From: Rhizophagus sp. LPA8_4_AMF
Lineage: Eukaryota > Glomeromycota > Glomeromycetes > Glomerales > Glomeraceae
NCBI GenBank assembly: GCA_021464525.1
Contig: JADRCO010001139.1
Location: 1 to 22,163 of the forward strand
Direction of reading: 5' to 3'
DNA: 22,163 nt
How positions within the stretch are numbered: the first letter of the stretch is position 1; each line of letters starts with the position of its first letter. The notes under the pieces were generated by a model. The model made no database searches and was not told where the DNA came from. It worked only from the letters and a program-made list of their open reading frames with translations. Shown here piece after piece: positions 1-11,100 of the stretch. Both the position numbers and the translations under genes were made by a program.

Positions 1-50
1 TTTTATTTTTTTTTTTTTTTAAATTTTAAAAAAAAAAAAAAAAAAAAAAA
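1..50. repeat. Poly(T) then poly(A) homopolymer tract
   Basis: The window opens with an almost pure T run (about 1-20), a short mixed AAATTTT stretch, then an uninterrupted A run up to the ATG at 51. The runs are complementary and could fold back. Similar A/T runs occur in other gaps here, so this is probably a nucleosome-depleting promoter tract. A collapsed or mis-sized homopolymer in the assembly is possible. Confidence 0.8.
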
Positions 51-1448
51 ATGAATACTCAAGCTACTTCTAATCATCAAATAAATGCAGAAATTTCAAA
101 CACAGGAAAAAAATATACATCATGGAAACCACCAGAGTCATTTTCAATGGCTAGAGAAGAACAAATTTTTCTTGTAAATAATGAAATTGGACATCAAAAA
201 CAAGCTCCACAGCCATTTTCTTTAGTACCAATGAATGTAGAAGAATCTTTAACTTTATCTGCGTGGGATATAGAAGATACAAGAGAAGAAAATTTTACTG
301 ATAATAAAAATACAATTTTGAATTATACAACTACTCGTAATAATAGAGTCAATATTTATGATGATGATACAGCATCCGTGGCATCCGTGACAACTTGTTC
401 CACAACAACAACTGCTACTACTAGTACATCAGATTTTCCTCCCGTAGTTCACGTTACTTTAGCTGACTTGATAAAGATGCAAGAAAGGCGTAAATCCATG
501 CAGGATAATATTAAAAATTATAACATGTCCATTGCCACAACTTCAATTAGTAATAAAGGTAAACAAAAATTAGTAAATTTTAAAGATGAAATTGTAGAAT
601 CACCAGGAGGCTCATCAAGGAATCCAGTAAAAGTGTCTCCGTCGTCAATCATTTCAAATGATTCGAGTACAGTTAAAGATAATAATTCATCACATCAAGG
701 AGAGGTTTCAGAAATTTCAATAACTCCATCTTTAGGTTTAACAAGAATAACAACGAAAGAATTTAAAGCTGCTAAAGTTGATAAACAAGATGTACTCCGT
801 GCATGGGTAAAATGTATATGGCCACAACCAAGACTTCCTAATGCGAGACAATTAACGTCTGGATTAAATGCAAATTCTTTATTAAAAAGAAATTTACATC
901 CACTAACGATTGGAATCATAGTCACATTAAATAAGTCTCAGATGATACAAACAGCTGTCATAAGAGGAACGAAACATACACCGAATAGAATTGGAGATAA
1001 CGGGCAAATAACATTTTCAGGAAAACCTGATTTAATTAAAGGATTTTACGATCCAAGAGAATATATACTTTTACATTGTCCTACTTTTCATAATCCACCT
1101 TATCATAATGGTGATCCAAGAATTTCTTGGACTGAAAATTTCTTACTTAATAAAGTATTACCAAGACTGGCAAATGAAGCTTCACGAATACAATGCGAAC
1201 CAGGACTGTATTTGACAGTTAAGGAAACGTTGTTAAGAGGATTAGGGCATTATTCTTTATATCATTGTAAATACTGTCCAGATCATCATAATAGAACGTT
1301 TACTTATGAAAAAATTTATGAACATTTGACATTTAGGCATTACGTAAAGCAAGTACATGATGAAGAAATGATCAAGATTAATCTAAGGGAATACATTACA
1401 ATTTTTTATAATAATAATCTACCTCCAAAGATTGTATCTGAACTTTAA
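51..1448 (+). CDS. Intronless orphan protein, 465 aa, with a C-terminal C2H2-like motif
   Basis: I do not recognise this protein. It is one open frame of 465 residues with no sign of introns, unlike every other gene here. The ATG follows directly on a long A run, a usual fungal start context. Residues about 1-230 are low in complexity and rich in Asn, Ser and Thr, including a Ser/Thr tract near 110-128, so probably disordered. Residues about 240-465 look folded and carry conserved-looking Trp, Pro and His positions. Near the end, C406, C409, H425 and H430 form C-x2-C-x15-H-x4-H, a stretched C2H2-like pattern that may bind zinc. There is no signal peptide or membrane segment. It may be a lineage-restricted fungal gene; function unknown. 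The gene is likely real because of its length and the contrast between its two halves. Confidence 0.75.
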   Translation: MNTQATSNHQINAEISNTGKKYTSWKPPESFSMAREEQIFLVNNEIGHQKQAPQPFSLVPMNVEESLTLSAWDIEDTREENFTDNKNTILNYTTTRNNRVNIYDDDTASVASVTTCSTTTTATTSTSDFPPVVHVTLADLIKMQERRKSMQDNIKNYNMSIATTSISNKGKQKLVNFKDEIVESPGGSSRNPVKVSPSSIISNDSSTVKDNNSSHQGEVSEISITPSLGLTRITTKEFKAAKVDKQDVLRAWVKCIWPQPRLPNARQLTSGLNANSLLKRNLHPLTIGIIVTLNKSQMIQTAVIRGTKHTPNRIGDNGQITFSGKPDLIKGFYDPREYILLHCPTFHNPPYHNGDPRISWTENFLLNKVLPRLANEASRIQCEPGLYLTVKETLLRGLGHYSLYHCKYCPDHHNRTFTYEKIYEHLTFRHYVKQVHDEEMIKINLREYITIFYNNNLPPKIVSEL

Positions 1449-2268
1449 TAATTTTATATTTTTGGTTTAAAAGTATTATCATTACTATCATCAACTTGTA
1501 TTAAGGACATTCAGATATATTGTTTATTTATTATATATTAAAGATCTTTTAAATTTCTATGTTTCAAATGTCAAAAGATAGAAAAATGCATTTGTAGGAA
1601 ATGATCGAAATATATAAAGAATGAGATGCTATACTATCACATATATATGTTCATTATCCTGTTCTATATAGGATCAAAAGGAATGAAATGAAAGAAAAAA
1701 AAAAAAGAATATTGGAATTTAATCCACCCACCAAAAAAAAATCAATCATCATATCATTTTATATTATAGAATGATATTCCAATGAAACAAACGTAAAGCT
1801 ACGTTCCAACTTATACAGTTGATGTGACTTGTATAATCTTTTTGCAGATTGATCGTATTAAATTTGTAATCTAGATCTTTATTTTGTATAGCAACAAATG
1901 GCCAACTCCGGCCAATGCACATTGAAATATACTTAATTTACTGTAAGTTCATCTCGTTATAATAACGAACAATAACAACCGTTTTATCCTAACTTAAATA
2001 AAATAGCATACATCCAGATAACCATTAATTCGAAAATAATACGCCTTGAAAAAGTGTGCTGTAGATCTGACTGCGCCATATGACCTATCCCTGCAGCCCC
2101 GCAGTTATGACTAAGATCAATTACGTACCCATTTCATATTACGATAAGTAATTACGAGTCGTTTTTAGATAAATACTAAATTTTGGGAGTATATTTTTAT
2201 AGATCGCTGTCAATTTTTTTCTTCTCTAACTCAAATAACAAATTAAACAAACTCGAGCCATTTTAGTC
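1449..2268. other. Intergenic: 3' end of the orphan gene and NPL4 promoter
   Basis: No coding region seen in 820 bases. It is mostly AT-rich, with two richer patches. At 1899-1914 TGGCC-6-GGCCA forms a short inverted repeat that contains GGCCAA twice, the second being a CCAAT box (GGCCAATG). At about 2055-2110 there is a G+C-rich patch with CTGCAG and CCCCGCAG, some 170 bases upstream of the NPL4 start. I tested the latter as a tRNA and it does not fold as one. Confidence 0.6.
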
Positions 2269-4843
2269 ATGGTATGAACACAGTTTTATGGGACTTTGGA
2301 TAATTTGTCTTCATTAGCTAATTTGTAATTATTTCACATAGTTGGTACGTATACGTTCCAAAGAGGGTACATTTCGTCTCGAGGTTGATCCAAATGAAGA
2401 TATGTTGTCTCTTGGTACGAAGGTGGGATTTTTTTTTTATTTAATATTTGATCTCAATTTATTTCACTGTTATATACATTAACTTGAAATTTACATAGAT
2501 CGCAAAGCAACTCAAGTTAACAGATTATAATTCACTCGAGATTTCTGATACTCCAACAAATACTGTCCCAATAATGAATCTTAATGGAAAGACAATTTTG
2601 GAACTAGGAATTAAGTAAATATATCGTTCTTGATCATCTTTGATTTTAAATTCTAATTCATACCGAATTCCTTCAATTTTAAGACATGGTGATCTATTAT
2701 TCGTGACATTCAAAGAACCTACACCGGAAACTGATAAATCAAATACGATCCAAACAGATTCGAAAGCTACATCATCCAATTTATCAGTGAAACAAGATCC
2801 GGTCGATGATTTACTAGAAAAACAAGATGGGTTGATAAAACGAGATAAAGATCCAAAATTGTACGTCGCATGTCACGAAAATTATTACTATTATGACGCG
2901 TCAAATTGCAGATAAGTGATGCGCTAAACTAATGATTGTTATAACTATAATTTTGTAGCTGTAAACATTCGGCAAATGGCATGTGTGATTATTGTATGCC
3001 TTTAGAGGTAATTACTTAATCATTTTTGAGAATTTCTTGTCAAGACATGCAATTAACCAATTTCTTTGTAACTAGCCTTACGATCAAGGTTATCTAACGG
3101 AAAAAGGAATCAAGCACATGTCATTTCATGCTTATTTAAAAAGTATCAACAAAGCAAATAAGCAATTGAATGAATTGAATTCCAAATTTATTCCTCCATT
3201 AGAAGAACCAGATTTTCGGGTGAAAACAAATTGTTCAGGTGGCCACACTCCATGGCCAGAGGGTATATGTACAAAGTGCCAACCAGGTGCTGTTACTTTA
3301 GCGCTTCAGGTAAGAATTGAATTAAATATTTTCGTAATATTTATTCTCCTTTCTAATATATCTTCGAAAACTTAGCAATATCGTATGGTAGATCACGTGG
3401 AATTCTCTGTATCAGATTTAATTAATAATTTTATTAATTTTTGGAGAAAAACTGGCTTGCAACGATTTGGTTATTTATATGGTCGATATGAGCCTTACCC
3501 TGACGTTCCTTTAGGAGTCAAAGCAGTAGTTGAGGCTATCTATGAACCACCTCAAGAGGGTGAAGTAGATGGATTGACGCTCACTCTTCCCTGGGAGGAG
3601 GAAAATTTGGTTGATGAAGTAGCTGCTGCTTGTGGTCTAGTAAAGGTATACCTTTTTTACTTTCTTTTGCATATGAAAATCTTGTCTCCCATTTAATCAT
3701 AGTAATCTTTGTTATAGATTGGAATGATATATACCGATCTTGCTGATGATGGCACGAGTAAAGGCAAGGTAATTTGCAAACGACATATCGACTCCTATTT
3801 TCTTACCTCTCAAGAATGTTGTTTCTCAGCAACCATGCAAAATAAGCATCCATTATGTACAAAATGGAGTGCCTCTGGAAAGTTTGGTAGTAGATTTGTA
3901 ACTTGTGTTGTAAGTGGCAATAAAAGTGGGGATATTGATGTTAATGCATATCAAGTATCAAATACTGGTGCAGCTATGGTTTCTGCAGACATAATTGAAG
4001 CAAGTGTGGATCCGAATATAATGAGAGTTAAAGAAAGCACTCCTGAAAGATATGTACCTGAAGTATTTTACAAGTATAAAAATAAATATGGTGTTAATGT
4101 ACAAGAAAGTGCTAAACCATGTTTTCCCGTAGAATATTTGTTAGTTAACGTAAGTTCAATCAGGTTTATTATTTTGAGTATAAAAATATACATACATATA
4201 CAATTCTTTTCAATTTAGGTTACACACGGTTTTCCGTTCAATCCTTCACCACTCTTTACTTCATCAGTACAATTCCCTATTGCAAATCGAACTGAATTTG
4301 ACGATCAGGATTATGGAAAATTATATCGCCATCTTGGACTCAAAGATAGTGGAAATGTACACGTTAATTCCGTATCAGATTTCCAACTTTTAACTTTTAT
4401 TAGAAAATCTCAAATATTGAGTGATGTAAGTTATTTTGAACATGGAATTAAATAATGTTATTTTGATCTCACTCACTTTTTTAAACTGTGCAGGACGACT
4501 TTGCGGCGTTAGCAAGACTAGCAACTTCTCATGAGGAAAAAGATGCAAAACAATTAGCTCTAAGTTCAGGATGGCAAACATTAGTTACTATTTTGAGAGA
4601 AACTGGTAAATATTTTTAAATTTAGCTATATTTCTACGCAAATAAGTTAAATAATTGACCTTTATTTGATTATTAGATCATCCATCAACAAATGGAGGTA
4701 GACTAGCATATCCGGGAGGTAGTAGTAGTAGTAGCTCATCATCAAGAGCATCAGAAGTACCCGAATGGAGTTGTAGACATTGTACTTTACTTAATAAAGG
4801 CTCCACAACTAGTTGTGAAATATGTGGACTTCCTAGAGATTAA
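2269..4843 (+). CDS. NPL4: NPL4, ubiquitin-binding cofactor of Cdc48/p97, 615 aa, 11 exons
   Basis: Npl4 pairs with Ufd1 and recruits ubiquitinated clients to the Cdc48/p97 unfoldase (ER-associated degradation, chromatin extraction). Exons: 2269-2271, 2342-2422, 2499-2614, 2684-2860, 2959-3007, 3076-3309, 3376-3645, 3718-4149, 4219-4425, 4494-4605, 4677-4843. The product has an N-terminal ubiquitin-like domain ([15 protein letters not shown] then KHGDLLFV), the two Cys/His clusters of the NPL4 zinc region (C127, H129, C135, C138; C195, H199, C207, C210), and the inactive MPN-like NPL4 domain (about 215-530). It ends in an NZF finger, W591-x-C593-x2-C596-x10-C607-x2-C610, as in animal NPL4 but not budding yeast. 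The usual Thr-Phe ubiquitin-contact pair of NZF fingers reads Thr-Leu (597-598). Length matches human NPL4 (608). The first coding exon is the ATG alone; intron 2 has a weak donor, GTGGGA. Confidence 0.95.
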
Positions 4844-5266
4844 ATTCACACATTTTTTTAGTCTCTTTTTTTTTATTGTCATTATTACTCTTCATTCTTA
4901 TGTGTAAATTTTATTTCACTTGTTATTAGGTTGTTGTAGTAATGTTAATTAATAGAAATTGGTTTTTTTTAATTTTTATTTTTATCTGATATTATTAAAT
5001 AAATAATTTTAATATTTTGATTATTTGCTTCAGTTTATTTATTGAGAAAATTGCTCTCAAGCCCTATAATAATAATTCTATATAATAAGCGAAAATTAAC
5101 ATTAGAATCAATTTTTTGGTTTAACAAAAATTAAATTTTATATTAATGTTCAAACTAACTAAAATGTCTATTTTCTTCATTAATTTCATTAATCCATTTT
5201 TTTAAATTCACTTTTTTCTTTTCTTATCTTTTTTTTTGTACAAAAAAAACCTCTCAATTTTTTTCC
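4844..5266. other. Intergenic between convergent NPL4 and UNC-50
   Basis: Very AT-rich shared 3' region of two tail-to-tail genes. AATAAA-type signals (for example near 4998) and T-rich runs fit polyadenylation on both strands. I see no gene or structured RNA. Confidence 0.7.
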
Positions 5267-6534
5267 TTACGCTCCAAAATATAATCTTAATACATTAGCA
5301 CTAATATGAAAACCAAATAATGATATAAAATAAATGATTAAAAATATAACAACAGGATACAAAAACATTTCAGTATGTAAAAGAAAAGGTAATGCTAAAA
5401 AAAAATAATATATATATAATTATTATTATTATTTTTTTTTTTTAAAAAAAAAAAAAAAGAAAAATTGCTCCAAAAAAGTTGAGATAAAACTTACCATTAT
5501 ATCCCAGAAAAGTAATATAACAGTAATATCCTATTGCAACTAAATACATTGTATTTCCAAGAAATAAGCAAATCCAAATATCTTTTACCAAAACTCTCAT
5601 TAAAAAAAATTGAGCTACATATAATATTAGGAATAAAGGGAAAAATGAATTACAATGTACATCAAATGCATATGCCCATTCTACTGTTTGTTCAACTGCA
5701 TGAAGTGTATGTCTATGTGTTAAAAATCTATTTGCAAATGCCCTATTTTCGGAAATCACACAAGTTAAATTTTTTTTAAATAAAACAAATATGTATATAA
5801 AAGAAATATGAAGTTTTAACATACCAACAAATTGTAGAAATTACCATTCCAACTACTACAAAATCTACAAATACCATAAATAATATCATTTTAAGAATTC
5901 CTATAAATCCATGTCCATAAACTAATCCCCATGCAATTGCTGATACTAATTTTTAAAATAAATAAATATTTAAAATATATAAAAATCAAAACAGGTAAAT
6001 CATTAATCGATTTTTACCTCCTAAAAAAAATGATAATATTACAACAAAACCTGGATCATCTCTTGCCCACTGATTTTTTGTTTCTATAATGATGTCAATA
6101 CAATAGGAAATTCATTAAAATGGATCAAATTGAGTTGGAAGTTTTAACTTACGTTTATGATAATAGATATTTCGATATCTGTTAAAATAATCTTATTAAA
6201 TATTAAAATAAATAAAATCAACCAATACAAAAAATGAAAAAAACCGAACTTACACTCTTCTTGGCGCTATACATAAATAAAGCATTTGCCAAAGAGCAAA
6301 TTCAAAATCCTAAACATAATATTATAATCCATATCATGAAGTAAAAAAAAAGAAAGAAAAAAACGTTAAAATTCATGAACGAAATTTATTAATGTAATAT
6401 ACCATTTGTGGAAACCTAAATAGTCTTCGTAAAAATATCGGAATAGAGGCTGACCAGTATGTTGGTCGCCTTCTTTTATGATGTGTATCAGAAGAAAATG
6501 TAGATCGTGGTGAAGTAGTAGGCAATATAGGCAT
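5267..6534 (-). CDS. UNC-50 family Golgi/ER membrane protein (Gmh1-like), 258 aa, 7 exons
   Basis: UNC-50 proteins are multi-pass Golgi/ER membrane proteins: worm UNC-50 is needed for acetylcholine receptor trafficking, and yeast Gmh1 interacts with Arf-GEFs. Exons in coding order: 6403-6534, 6254-6309, 6153-6178, 6018-6083, 5825-5945, 5495-5742, 5267-5394. Family signatures: RLFRFPQMDFEFALWQMLYL across the first junction, RNIYYHKQTKNQWARDDPGF (about 65-84), VEWAYAFDVHCNSFFP (from 154), and LGNTMYLVAIGYYCYITFLG near the C terminus. Several hydrophobic spans follow residue 83. Length equals human UNC50 (259). Exon 3 has only 26 bases. The last exon encodes a final membrane span ending in LRLYFGA. 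Fusion of exons 5 and 6 uses acceptor AAAATAG; nearby alternative AGs break family fit. Confidence 0.93.
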
Positions 6535-7045
6535 TTTTCTTTTTTTTTTTTCTTTTCTATTTAATTTAATGATATAAATTATTCAAATTACGCTTATCAA
6601 TTACTTAAGTTTGTACAACACATGATCGACAACATTGTTTATCTTTACAAATCAAATTATTTTATAAAAATAATAAATTTTTTTTAATTAATAACTTACT
6701 AGTATCTCGCTTTAAAATAATACATTATAATTATGAATTGTTAAATTTCAAAGATTGAATTGAATATTATAAAATACGCTCTTAAGACTCTGCCAAGTGT
6801 ATATGAATAATACACATTATCATCCAAATGTTCTAGATATATACGAAAATTAAAGCAATAGCTAAATCCATTTTGTTCATTTTACTCGTTCTTTACAGCA
6901 AAATAAGACGTCCTAAATTCTATAATTTAATTATATATTTGTTCTATAATTCTATAATTTAAATATTTAGTCTCAAGCCAATACAAATTTCAATTATGTG
7001 TACTAATAGAGAAAATATAGTATTTCGTACATTATTGGAAACCTT
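6535..7045. other. Intergenic: UNC-50 promoter and SNU23 3' region
   Basis: Both flanking genes are on the minus strand, so this holds the UNC-50 upstream region and the SNU23 tail. It is AT-rich. The 14-base direct repeat ATTCTATAATTTAA occurs at 6917-6930 and 6949-6962, start-to-start 32 bases, with a partial third copy between them. No gene seen. Confidence 0.65.
6917..6962. repeat. Short direct repeat, two copies of 14 bases
   Basis: ATTCTATAATTTAA at 6917-6930 and again at 6949-6962, with TTCTATAAT at 6942 between. Purely A/T-biased sequence makes chance plausible; a slippage-derived duplication is the simplest cause. Confidence 0.6.
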
Positions 7046-8023
7046 TTAAGATTTGGTAGAACCAAAACCAGTAATTCTATAATAAATAAATATAAATTAA
7101 TAATTGTTATCAAAACAAAGAAAATAAAGCTGAAATTTTAAAAATGAAAACAGATGGAACCCTATAATTGCTGACATCTCAGGATCAACTCCTTCATCTG
7201 GATTATCTTCTTCTTTACCGGCATTTTTACTTGATTCACCCTTTTTCTTGGCCTTCTTACGTTCCTTCCTTCGTTTTTTTCCTTCTTCCTCTTGTTTTTG
7301 TAATAGTTCAACTTGTGCATCAAGGTCTATGATAATAAAGTATATAATTTGAGTAAAGAGTTACGAATCAACTGCTTAATTGTTCTATAAAAAATTGATT
7401 CGTACTATATTCGATTGGCGCTTCTTCTTTTTTTTTCAAGCTTGCTAATTTATTCTTGACTTGGTCTAAAGTGCTTCGCTCAACTTTCATTGACATACCG
7501 AGATTTCGTTGATCTAAATGTTAATTAAGAGGAAAAAAATAAAGTTAAAGATATTTGATTTAAGCTTTCGTAAATCATAATGGCCAAGCCTACTTACGTT
7601 TTTTTCCATTGATATGATCCAGATAATTTACGCTGTCTTTAACAACGCAATCACATAACTTGCAATAAAAACCAGGTTGTTTGGAGGCAATACTAGTAGA
7701 TTGCACTACCTGAACTTTATTCAAATTCGTATCTAAAACAATTTTCTCTGTGCGAGCTCTTAAAAATTCTCGTACAGGTTCATCTTCAGAATCATCATTA
7801 TGCTTTGGTTTTAGGCCTTTGCGTTTACGATCTTCGTCTTCCTCTCTCTCGCGTTCTAATCGTGACCTTTCACGGGCTCTACGTTCATATTCTTCTTTAT
7901 CCCATGTACGACGGAAACTTGTATCTTGCTATATAATTTATGATCAATAAATAATTATGTCTATAAAAACAATTAATAACTTACCGTTCCTTTTTCATAC
8001 ACTCCTCTTTTTTGATTTGACAT
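7046..8023 (-). CDS. SNU23: SNU23/ZMAT2, U4/U6.U5 tri-snRNP zinc-finger protein, 224 aa, 5 exons
   Basis: Snu23 (human ZMAT2) is a spliceosomal protein of the tri-snRNP and B complex acting near the 5' splice site. Exons in coding order: 7985-8023, 7598-7928, 7406-7513, 7161-7326, 7046-7076. Visible features: TSFRRTWDKEEYERRARER (N-terminal motif shared with ZMAT2), an acidic/basic charged stretch, and a matrin/U1-type C2H2 finger C102-x2-C105-x12-H118-x5-H124. The finger is followed by QRNLGMSMKVERSTLDQV, almost identical in the family. A Lys/Glu-rich coiled region follows, and the tail ITGFGSTKS matches the GFGSTK end of ZMAT2. The codon of the last zinc ligand, H124, is split by intron 2. 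The last intron has a poor donor (GTTCCA), chosen because it gives the family's spacing. Head-to-head with MED14, 161 bases apart. Confidence 0.93.
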
Positions 8024-8184
8024 GACTTATGCAGTTATGTTCTCAAATTAAGCCAACTGATAAATATGGCACAGCCGATCATTTATTATTAAGATCTGCA
8101 CGGATCAGGTGCTAAACGATCAGAAACCCTAAATTCGGCAAAATTTCCCTTCAACTACCCTAAAATAACTTTATCTTTTCTATA
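8024..8184. promoter_or_regulatory. Bidirectional promoter SNU23/MED14 with two ACCCTAA motifs
   Basis: Only 161 bases separate the two divergent start codons. The stretch has a telobox-like AAACCCTAA at 8124-8132 and a second ACCCTAA at 8157-8163 in the same orientation, 31 bases apart. ACCCTAA is the core bound by Tbf1/TRF-type Myb factors in other fungi; use here is inferred. It is less AT-rich than the introns, and I see no TATA box. Confidence 0.6.
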
Positions 8185-11100
8185 ATGGAAAGCTTAAACA
8201 CGCCCGAGATCCAACGATCTCACACTGTAAAACCCCAAGTATGGAAACCTTTAATTGATGTAGTGGACGCCGTTAATTGCGATGCTCACGATAGACTAGC
8301 TACATTCATTCACAGGCAGTAAGTAGTTTTTTATATAGATATCTTATTGTAGCTTTGAGATTAAAAGAAATTTCCATTTTTTCAGATTACCGGAAACAGG
8401 AGATACGGATCGTAGAAAATCCTTCATGCTTAACTACCTATTACCGCAACGTAATAATTGGCTAAAATTAAAAACTTTAGTCTCTTGGTCTGAAAAAGCT
8501 GGCTTAGTACGCGACTATGAGGTAAAAGATTTTGGATTAAAACATAATATACAGTATACATTAAATCTATATAAGTAGTTTAAAAGATCAATTAGCTATT
8601 GGAGAGAAACTTTACTTTATTAGGTTTTAATATTTTCACCATTTACTGAATAGATACATTACAAGGACGTACAAAGACAAAAGCTTATAAGTAACGAGGT
8701 GGAGGCAAAAATGCGAGAGTGGAGTTTTCACATACCCAGTTCTAGGTAATATTAGAAAACTTTTTTTTTCTAGATTCTTAAAAAGCTTAAGATATTGAAC
8801 TCAATACTTTGAATTCTAGTCTACGCTCACCTGACGTCACAAGTTCATCAGATGTGCTTAAAGAGGGAACTTATAAGAGATTTCCGAGTATAATTAAGGT
8901 ATTTAAAAAAGTATTTATAAAGAAATTAATAGTTTGTTATTTCTTTTAAAATGACATTTTATCAAATTCTTTTTTTCTTAATGATATAGGAATGCTTTGC
9001 ACCTGACGTTTTAGACGATGATAAAGCCAAAGAAACATTAGAAGCTTTAAATGGTATCATCCAAATACGAATGTTAACACAAGAAATAATACCGAAACGC
9101 ATGAGAAATTATAGAATTTTGAATGGAAAAATAAAGTTTATAGTTGATAAAGAATTTGAGGTGATGATTTGAATAATTTGAACAGTATTTTTGTTGTGTT
9201 CTACCTTCAATTATATAATTGATTTCATTTTAAGGCTGTGTTGACGCCTGATAATATGGAAATCGATTCACGTTGGTGGATTATTGAACTGAAGTTTCTC
9301 ATCCAATCTGCGAGTAACAAAATATTTAATGGTATTAAGTAATTTTTTTCTTTAGTTGTCCTATAATGTCAAAGATACTTTTTAAATTTATAATCAAATT
9401 ATTATTTTCTATAACTTAACAGATGTGAAGCTCTCACTTCATGATGAACAAATATCGAGGTTAATTGACACAATTCAAAAACAGTATTTGTCACCACCAT
9501 TAAAGCCTATCCCCGAAAGGATTTCAAGTAGTATGAAACGGCCTATAGGCGAGACCTTAGAACCAGCTTCTTTACCTCAAACAGCTAAATTCTGTCCATT
9601 AGTAAATTTATACGAATATTTACGTATCCTTTTATAATTGTAACGACAAATTTTATGGACCATATTGTTTATATTAACTACCTTAACCATTCTTGCAACA
9701 GATAATTATTGCTTAGAGTTGCAACTTAATGTATTGGCTCAACAAGTAATTACATTTTATGATTATTTTTTCTTCTTTTCATCCAATCTTGTCCTAATTT
9801 CTATTAATTTGATAGGCATATTATATGAGACAAACAAGATGGGCTAATAATTTTGAAATGATTATGAGTGATGAAGACAGTGTTTTAAAGATTTATTATT
9901 GGAAGTAATTTATCCATCTTTTTTTCTTCAAATGCGTTTTTGCAGTGTTTATTAATCCTATTTTCAAGTTATATTAATTCTTTGGTACTTTGCTTCCTTT
10001 TCTCAAAGTTATATTAAGCAAGCACTGGCAGGTTCATAACTTATTAACTTCGCTATATGATCAATTAAACTTATAATAAACCAAATTTATTAACATTTTC
10101 GAATCATTCGTAACTAAGCCATACGACCTTCGGAAATGGAGGTTAATCACGATATTATTGAAATTTCTGTGATAACTGAAGAGTCTGATCGTTATTTACT
10201 CTATTCGTCTAATAAGGCCCTTAAAAGATCACATTGGTATACTGATACTAAGTATGTAAAACTCGGAGCATTAAACGATATTCGCGGAATTAATTATCCA
10301 CATAAATTTTTACGCGTACGGTGGACCGGATTAAAAGGTTCGGAAGCTAATGAATGGACAGTTATCGATTGGGAATTTGTATGTTTTCTATATTATATTG
10401 AAGTTATTTGAAAAGTTCAAAAGTTAATGAGTATTCTGTATATCTAATAGGATCCAACAAATCTAAATATTGAGCACTTAATGCTGTCCATTACACAACG
10501 ACATGCCCAGGCAGTTATTAACAAATTTGTTGACATTTTGAAAAATGATGAAAAAGGTGTTTACACTGAAGATGACTTTGAAATTGTTGGTGGAAATGAT
10601 GGTAAGTTTCTGATTTCATGATATTAATATATAGATTATTAAATTTGTTCTTTATTTGCAGAACTCGTACATGATTTGGAATCATCGGAGTCGCCCTTCT
10701 CAGACGAAGTGGCAAGAAAATACCTATATGTACAAAGGTTGCGTGTACTATTGTGTGGCGATTTCAAAGATTGTTATATAAATATTGGAATTGATATTCA
10801 TAGTGGGAGAATTTTCATTGAAGATGAGAAACAAGAGATAGATAGCGGTATGTAATTTAATTAGCAATATTGTATTAAAATTACACGAAACTATATTTAT
10901 ATTCTTATATGTAATTAAGATAAAATCAAAGCATGTGAGGACAAACTTAGCTATGACCATAATAAACTTGTTGACGTACTTATAGTGCTTAGATCTGTGG
11001 TGATGATATCTCGACTTGAATCGATGGCCAGAAAACTTTTTCTTGACGTTCCACGGGAAATTCAGTTACGTCCAGAAGATAACATGAAGCTTCGTACAAA

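Noticed and set aside
2020-2110. tRNA-like stretch on the minus strand (TGGCGCAGTCAG box-A-like, TTCGAAT box-B-like)
   Set aside because: Acceptor, D and T stems do not pair, so it is not a tRNA.
5442-5822. 126-codon minus-strand frame taken as a separate gene
   Set aside because: Its middle is UNC-50 exon 6; its ends run into flanking introns.
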